DNA of 64,000 bases, taken from assembly GCF_030160395.1 (NCBI RefSeq), contig NZ_BSOG01000004.1:186001-250000 (forward strand), given 5' to 3'. The stretch comes from Chitinimonas prasina. GTDB lineage: Bacteria > Pseudomonadota > Gammaproteobacteria > Burkholderiales > Chitinimonadaceae. Made by a program: the position numbers and the translations under genes. Of this stretch, positions 59,880 to 64,000 are shown piece after piece; position 1 is the first letter of the stretch; each line of letters starts with the position of its first letter. The notes beneath the pieces are model-generated. The model ran no database searches. It saw nothing but the letters and a program-made list of their open reading frames with translations, and was not told where the DNA came from.

Positions 59880-61601
59880 TCAAGCGTCTCGCCGCATCAG
59901 CTCTATCATGGCCCAGATCCAGTCCGGTCCCTTCTCAAGGATCTCACCTATGCGCACCACAAATATCTTGTCGCGTGCAGTCACCTGGTACAAGCGGCCA
60001 GGCGCGTAATCGGCCGAGTGGATCAACAGGGTATTGGCACGCTTTCCCTCGCCCAGGTAGGGAATGTAGAGACCGCTCTTCGGTAGGGTCAAACCCACCG
60101 TATCTATCCCTTCCACCGCAGACATGCTGACCGCCCGCTCCGGCTCCAATGACTTCATGCTGGAGGCTACCGGTGTGGAGCTCAGTATCTGCACACCTGC
60201 ATAGAGCTGCTCGCCATTGATACGGTTTAGCCGCCTGATGACGGCAATCATCCAGCTATCCTGTTCGTGGTTGCGCAAGGCCAGCAGTACACCCAGCCTT
60301 ACCCAATCATGTCCTTCCAGCGGCAGTACCGCCCCAAAGCCACCTGCCGACTGGTTCTCCACTATCCACTCATCGTGGTCTATGGTCTTGGCCTTGTTCA
60401 CATAAGCATGGTTGCGGGCTTGCGCCATGGCCAGCTTCTGCTTGGTACGATCCGTCACATAGCCATAGAGCTTCATATCCATGACTTCGTCGTTGTCCGG
60501 CGCAGAACGGGCACTGGAGCGCAGCATGGCGCGCTCGTCGTCAAAGCGGATGGCGGTGAAGATATTGGAAAGGCCCGACGTTACCTGCACCAGCTTGCTG
60601 ACCTTGGTACGTTCGCTGCGACCTAGTTGCTGGTTACGTTCACGCGACCAGAGTATCTCCAGCTGCCGCAGGAAATCGAGACAGGCCGGCATGCGCGCGT
60701 CATCGCCCAGGCCCAGGCGCGCAGGCGTATCGCCGGCTTCCAGCTGGCTGATGACCTTGGCCATCTCGGCCAGCAATTCGCCCACGCCCCAAAACCGCAG
60801 CATCTCGCCTTCTATGGCTTCATGTATCTTGGCCGGGCCGCTAGGCTCACCCAGATTGACGCAGAACTGGTGCACACCCTCGCGGTACTTGCGCTCCACC
60901 TGTACTTGCCTCGACCACAGCATCAGCCAGCGATCTGCCCAATCGTACTGGCGCAGATTGAAATTGCCGTTGTTGAGCGTCGCCAGCATCTGTATGCGTA
61001 TGAACTCGTCAGTACAGGATGTCGTCTGGCTATCCTGCTCGGAATAGAGCCGGAAGGAATGGCTGTCCACCCCACTGAGTTCCGCCAGCCTGTAGAGTTG
61101 GTTAGCTGCCGCCCACAGGGTCGCGGGTGGGCTTTGAAAGCGGAAGTAGTGCCACTTCACCTGTATGCCCACATAGTGCAGCGCACGCGCCAGCATCAGG
61201 CCACTGGCCTGCAGGAAGCCGGCCTCCTCTTCAGGACTGGGCTCTTCCAGCCGCACAAAGGGGTGGTAGGCTGCCAGCATCGCCCGGGCAAACCCCACAA
61301 CCTCATTCCAGAGCTTTTCCTCTACGGCCTTGCCCGCACGGGGATTCTGGATGTATTGCTGCTTTACTTGATCAAAGGTCGGCTGGATTTTCTCGTCTAT
61401 GACGAACAACGATTGCAGGGTGTGAAGCGATATGCCCTCGCGCCCCTCGATCCGCCCTATCATTTCCCGTACAGCCAGCAACTGGCCAGCGATATCCTGC
61501 TGGCGGATATCCTTCATCCAGTTCGTTGCGGTACGCGGATCCCCCAAGGGATCCGACTCCCGCTTGACCATACCGCTAAGGGACTCAAATAAGCGACGCA
61601 T
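59880..61601 (-). CDS. Conserved 573-residue protein, PilZ-like C-terminus
   Basis: A large cytoplasmic protein without signal peptide or membrane segment. The first 400 residues are helical and not assigned to a known domain. Near the C-terminus LALRNHEQDSWMIAVIRRLNRINGEQLYAGVQILSS, shortened here to its key parts (SWMIAVIRRL, YAGVQILS), resembles a PilZ-type fold, but the c-di-GMP-binding RxxxR and DxSxxG motifs are not visible. Similar proteins occur widely in Betaproteobacteria (my recollection of the family, unverified). ATG overlaps the stop of the SpoIIAA-like gene upstream (TGATG), so they form an operon. Function unknown. Confidence 0.75.
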   Translation of the reverse strand: MRRLFESLSGMVKRESDPLGDPRTATNWMKDIRQQDIAGQLLAVREMIGRIEGREGISLHTLQSLFVIDEKIQPTFDQVKQQYIQNPRAGKAVEEKLWNEVVGFARAMLAAYHPFVRLEEPSPEEEAGFLQASGLMLARALHYVGIQVKWHYFRFQSPPATLWAAANQLYRLAELSGVDSHSFRLYSEQDSQTTSCTDEFIRIQMLATLNNGNFNLRQYDWADRWLMLWSRQVQVERKYREGVHQFCVNLGEPSGPAKIHEAIEGEMLRFWGVGELLAEMAKVISQLEAGDTPARLGLGDDARMPACLDFLRQLEILWSRERNQQLGRSERTKVSKLVQVTSGLSNIFTAIRFDDERAMLRSSARSAPDNDEVMDMKLYGYVTDRTKQKLAMAQARNHAYVNKAKTIDHDEWIVENQSAGGFGAVLPLEGHDWVRLGVLLALRNHEQDSWMIAVIRRLNRINGEQLYAGVQILSSTPVASSMKSLEPERAVSMSAVEGIDTVGLTLPKSGLYIPYLGEGKRANTLLIHSADYAPGRLYQVTARDKIFVVRIGEILEKGPDWIWAMIELMRRDA

Positions 61602-61963
61602 CAGCCAGGTACCGGCGTATTTTCCAGCAGCCAGGCCTCGGCCTGCCGACCGTTTTCAAACACCTGTACTTCGCTCTCTACAAACAGACGCGCAAGCCAG
61701 GTGGCCCAAGTAGTCCATTGATCGGTAGTGACGATGGCAATGCACCCAAAGTCAGTCGCGTGCTCGCGGGTAAAGCGTATTTCCTCCCACACCACATCCA
61801 GGGTGTAGCCCAGCATTTCCGTCAGGTCGAGCAGCAAGTTGGGTTTACCGTGAAACCGCAGCTCATACAGCACGTTTTCTTCAAATTCGCGATAATCCGC
61901 CAGGGTGAATTCCCCGGCTACCGTAGCCAGCACGCAGTGAGCTTTGTGTTCAATGGCGATCAT
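61601..61963 (-). CDS. SpoIIAA/STAS-like protein
   Basis: A 120-residue protein starting at ATG 61963, next to an AAGGAAACCGGG ribosome site; the longer frame to 62041 was rejected. The alpha/beta chain (MIAIEHKAHCVLATVAGEFTLADYREFEE split across; key parts GEFTLADY, NLLLDLTEMLGYT, WLARLFVESEVQVFEN) fits the SpoIIAA-like (PF11964/STAS) fold. These small domains often serve as lipid- or protein-binding regulators. It is translationally coupled to the PilZ-like gene, so the two may act together. Partner and ligand unknown. Confidence 0.8.
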   Translation of the reverse strand: MIAIEHKAHCVLATVAGEFTLADYREFEENVLYELRFHGKPNLLLDLTEMLGYTLDVVWEEIRFTREHATDFGCIAIVTTDQWTTWATWLARLFVESEVQVFENGRQAEAWLLENTPVPG

Positions 61964-62066
61964 CCCGGTTTCCTTGATAGGCGTCCGTACAGTTAGGCCG
62001 CACTGCTCTGGTGGCAATGCATGCCCCAATGGTAACCCCATTATGACTTTGTTATAGCCATCGGGT

Positions 62067-62447
62067 TCAGCTAACTTCCAGTACCACGAAGGCCACCACC
62101 GACCCGCGCTCGTCGCTGAGCGACAAATGGGCGCGACCTATGCCCCGTTGTTGCAGCAGGCCAGCAATAGCCTCATCGAAATCCAGTCCCGGGCGCCCTG
62201 CCGCATCATGGGTAATCCAGATGCCTGCCAGGGTAACCGGCGGCCGTATACCGGTGCCCAAAGCCTTGGCAAAAGCCTCCTTGGCCGCCCAGCGCTTGGC
62301 CAGGAAACGTGCCTTGTCCGTCGCTAGCGCCAGTTCCTGCTGTTCCGGCAGCGACAATAGACGATCGGCAAAGCGCTGCCTATGCCTGTCGTAGGCCACG
62401 CCTATGCGGGCTATGTCGATAAGGTCGGTGCCTATGCCATAAATCAT
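62067..62447 (-). CDS. acpS: Holo-[acyl-carrier-protein] synthase
   Basis: A 126-residue phosphopantetheinyl transferase with D8 in MIYGIGTDLIDIARI and E57 in KRWAAKEAFAKALGTGI, the Mg-binding pair of AcpS, plus the C-terminal HLSLSDE motif. It loads 4'-phosphopantetheine onto acyl carrier protein. Its first base overlaps the recO stop. The common betaproteobacterial order recO-pdxJ-acpS lacks pdxJ here. Confidence 0.97.
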   Translation of the reverse strand: MIYGIGTDLIDIARIGVAYDRHRQRFADRLLSLPEQQELALATDKARFLAKRWAAKEAFAKALGTGIRPPVTLAGIWITHDAAGRPGLDFDEAIAGLLQQRGIGRAHLSLSDERGSVVAFVVLEVS

Positions 62448-63181
62448 CAGAGTTTGTGCAGGTCGCGCAGTATCTTGCGGGTATGTAGTGGTGCCTCACC
62501 CAGCAGCTCCGCCAGCAGAACCCGCATCAAATGTTTGGCCTGCTGCGCAGCCTGGGGCTCGTTGTAATCGCCACTGGCCATGGCCGCAAGGCTGCGGCCA
62601 GACAGCGGCACACCCATGCCCGAGGGCAAATTGAAGGCCGGCACGATGCCCCGCCCTGCCAAGAAACGATACTCCGCCTCCTTGCTGATGGATTGGCCCG
62701 CAGCGTCCTTGTCCAGCGCAAAGCCGTAGCCCATTTCGGTCAGCAAGGTCAGCTCAAAGCGGCGTAGTATGGGCTCGACCTCCTGCGGGCATTGCGCCAA
62801 GGCACGCACTGCCCTGCCATAGGCATCAAACAAGCCAGGGTGGGCATCTTCACGGGGCAGCAGCTTGAGTAGCAATTCATTGAGGTAGAAACCGCAGATC
62901 AGCGGCAAGCCCGCCAGTTGCGGCACCCCGCCTTGCCATTCCGCAGCATGCAGGGTTTTCAGGTCACCCGTGCCAAACCACGAAGCCTCCAGCGGCTGGA
63001 ATGCCAGCAGGCTACCACGCAAGCCTGAGGTAGGCCGGCGTGCACCGCGCGCCACCAGCGCCACCCTGCCCTGCTGCCTGCTCAACACCTCGATGATCAG
63101 GCTGGTTTCCTTGTAGGGATAGCTATGCAGCAGCCAGCAAGGGGCTGCCTCCACACGCTGCTTGCTGCGGGCAAAGCTCAT
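62447..63181 (-). CDS. recO: DNA repair protein RecO
   Basis: A 244-residue RecO protein: N-terminal OB fold (CWLLHSYPYKETSLIIEVLSRQQG, shortened: LLHSYPYKETSLI) with VARGARRPTSGLRGSLLAFQ, then the helical C-terminal part (LNELLLKLLPREDAHPGLF, RFELTLLTEMGYG). It helps load RecA with RecF/RecR. The Cys cluster seen in some RecO is absent, as is usual in this group. It begins 21 bp after era ends and overlaps acpS by one base. Confidence 0.96.
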   Translation of the reverse strand: MSFARSKQRVEAAPCWLLHSYPYKETSLIIEVLSRQQGRVALVARGARRPTSGLRGSLLAFQPLEASWFGTGDLKTLHAAEWQGGVPQLAGLPLICGFYLNELLLKLLPREDAHPGLFDAYGRAVRALAQCPQEVEPILRRFELTLLTEMGYGFALDKDAAGQSISKEAEYRFLAGRGIVPAFNLPSGMGVPLSGRSLAAMASGDYNEPQAAQQAKHLMRVLLAELLGEAPLHTRKILRDLHKL

Positions 63182-63202
63182 CGTGCCGCCATCCGAACAG
63201 GC

Positions 63203-64000
63203 TTACTCGTAACCGAACTGGCGCACCAGGCGGGTATCGTCGGCCCACCCACTCTTCACTTTGACGAAGACTTCCAGATAGACCTTGCAGTCGAACATCT
63301 TTTCCATGTCCGTCCGGGCCTGTGTGGAGATTTCCTTGAGCTTCTCCCCCCCGGCGCCAATCACGATAGCCTTTTGTGCATCACGATCCACCAGGATAGC
63401 TGCATGGATGCGGCATAGATTGCCCTCTTCCTGATACTGCTCAATCTCCACCGTGGTGGAGTACGGCAGTTCATCACCCACCAGGCGGAAGATCTTCTCG
63501 CGTATCAGTTCAGAGGCCAGGAAGCGCTGACTCCTATCTGTCACCTGGTCTTCTTCATACATGGGCGCGCCTACAGGTAGCAGCGGCTTGATCGCATCGA
63601 TCAGGACGTCCACCTTCATGATCTTCTTGGCCGAGATCGGCACAATCGCATGGAAGGCGAACTGGCTGGACATGCGCTGAATGAACGGCAGCAACTGCCC
63701 CTTGTCCTTCAGTAGATCGGCCTTGTTGAGCACCAGAATGACGGGGCGATGCTTGGGTAGCAACTTCATCACCTCAATATCGCGCGCATCGAACTTACTG
63801 GCCTCGATCACGAACAGCACCACATCCACATCGGACAGGGTAGTGGTGACACCACGATTCATGGCATCGTTCAGGGCGCTCTTGTACTTGGTCTGGAAAC
63901 CTGGGGTGTCCACGAACACGAACTGGGCATCGGCATCGGTACGTATGCCGGTGATACGGTGGCGGGTAGTCTGCGCCTTGCGCGAGACGATGCTGATCTT
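63203..64000 (-). CDS. era: GTPase Era, N-terminus outside window
   Basis: At least 265 C-terminal residues are present; the frame remains open to the window end. Visible are switch [15 protein letters not shown], the G3 DTPG, G4 NKAD and G5 SAKK elements, and the KH domain with [12 protein letters not shown]. The P-loop lies beyond the edge. Era binds 16S rRNA and aids small-subunit assembly at the membrane. era-recO-acpS are close together on the same strand and probably one operon. Confidence 0.97.
   Translation of the reverse strand, partial: KISIVSRKAQTTRHRITGIRTDADAQFVFVDTPGFQTKYKSALNDAMNRGVTTTLSDVDVVLFVIEASKFDARDIEVMKLLPKHRPVILVLNKADLLKDKGQLLPFIQRMSSQFAFHAIVPISAKKIMKVDVLIDAIKPLLPVGAPMYEEDQVTDRSQRFLASELIREKIFRLVGDELPYSTTVEIEQYQEEGNLCRIHAAILVDRDAQKAIVIGAGGEKLKEISTQARTDMEKMFDCKVYLEVFVKVKSGWADDTRLVRQFGYE

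Overview
The window looks like a chromosomal stretch of a high-GC betaproteobacterium. Supporting signs are the acpS-recO-era order, a gspC-D-E secretion block, LytS/LytTR and chemotaxis genes typical of free-living Neisseriales/Burkholderiales, a TonB receptor with a beta-propeller phytase, and HrpA, ClpB and tRNA genes. The genus cannot be fixed from sequence alone; a Chitinimonas/Chitinivorax-like relative is a guess. No insertion sequence, prophage, CRISPR array or rRNA gene was seen.

Layout. 1-9.8 kb: the 3' end of plsY, then a leftward operon with four LytS-type histidine kinases, one small ferredoxin and one LytTR response regulator; behind it lie a decayed fragment of a fifth kinase, a YbdK-type ligase and a Kef-type antiporter. 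10-15 kb: clpB behind a near-consensus sigma-32 promoter, an AraC regulator and a GGDEF protein with a degenerate signature. 15-21 kb: a TonB-dependent receptor and two-part phytase, facing a periplasmic binding protein. 21-30 kb: a complete chemotaxis cluster (mcp, cheY, cheA, cheW, mcp, cheR, cheD, cheB).

30.3-36.4 kb is the most unusual region. It is a six-gene rightward cluster that reads as an undescribed RiPP-like (ribosomally made, post-translationally modified peptide) pathway: a 99-aa leader-like protein; a 518-aa protein made almost entirely of 26 near-identical 18-19-residue repeats (KLQDLAAILDQQQQQGGMR type); an aKG-HExxH peptide hydroxylase; a SagB-type flavin dehydrogenase; a JmjC/cupin-type hydroxylase; and a trypsin-fold serine protease. 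No YcaO, radical SAM, lanthionine synthetase or exporter is present. My reading is that the repeat protein is a multicore substrate, modified by up to three oxidative enzymes and perhaps cut at the repeat junctions. This is inference from family membership and gene order.

36.4-41.5 kb: gspE, gspD and gspC (leftward), then a tRNA-Asp/tRNA-Val/tRNA-Asp operon with its own promoter and terminator. 41.5-64 kb: mostly housekeeping or scattered accessory genes: a DUF2306 membrane protein, LysR regulator, RidA protein, M3 peptidase, orphan ATP-grasp protein, HrpA, ADP-ribosylglycohydrolase, Tricorn-type protease, Tag glycosylase, carboxylesterase, ketopantoate reductase family protein, a PilZ-like/SpoIIAA-like pair, and acpS, recO and era (era runs off the window).
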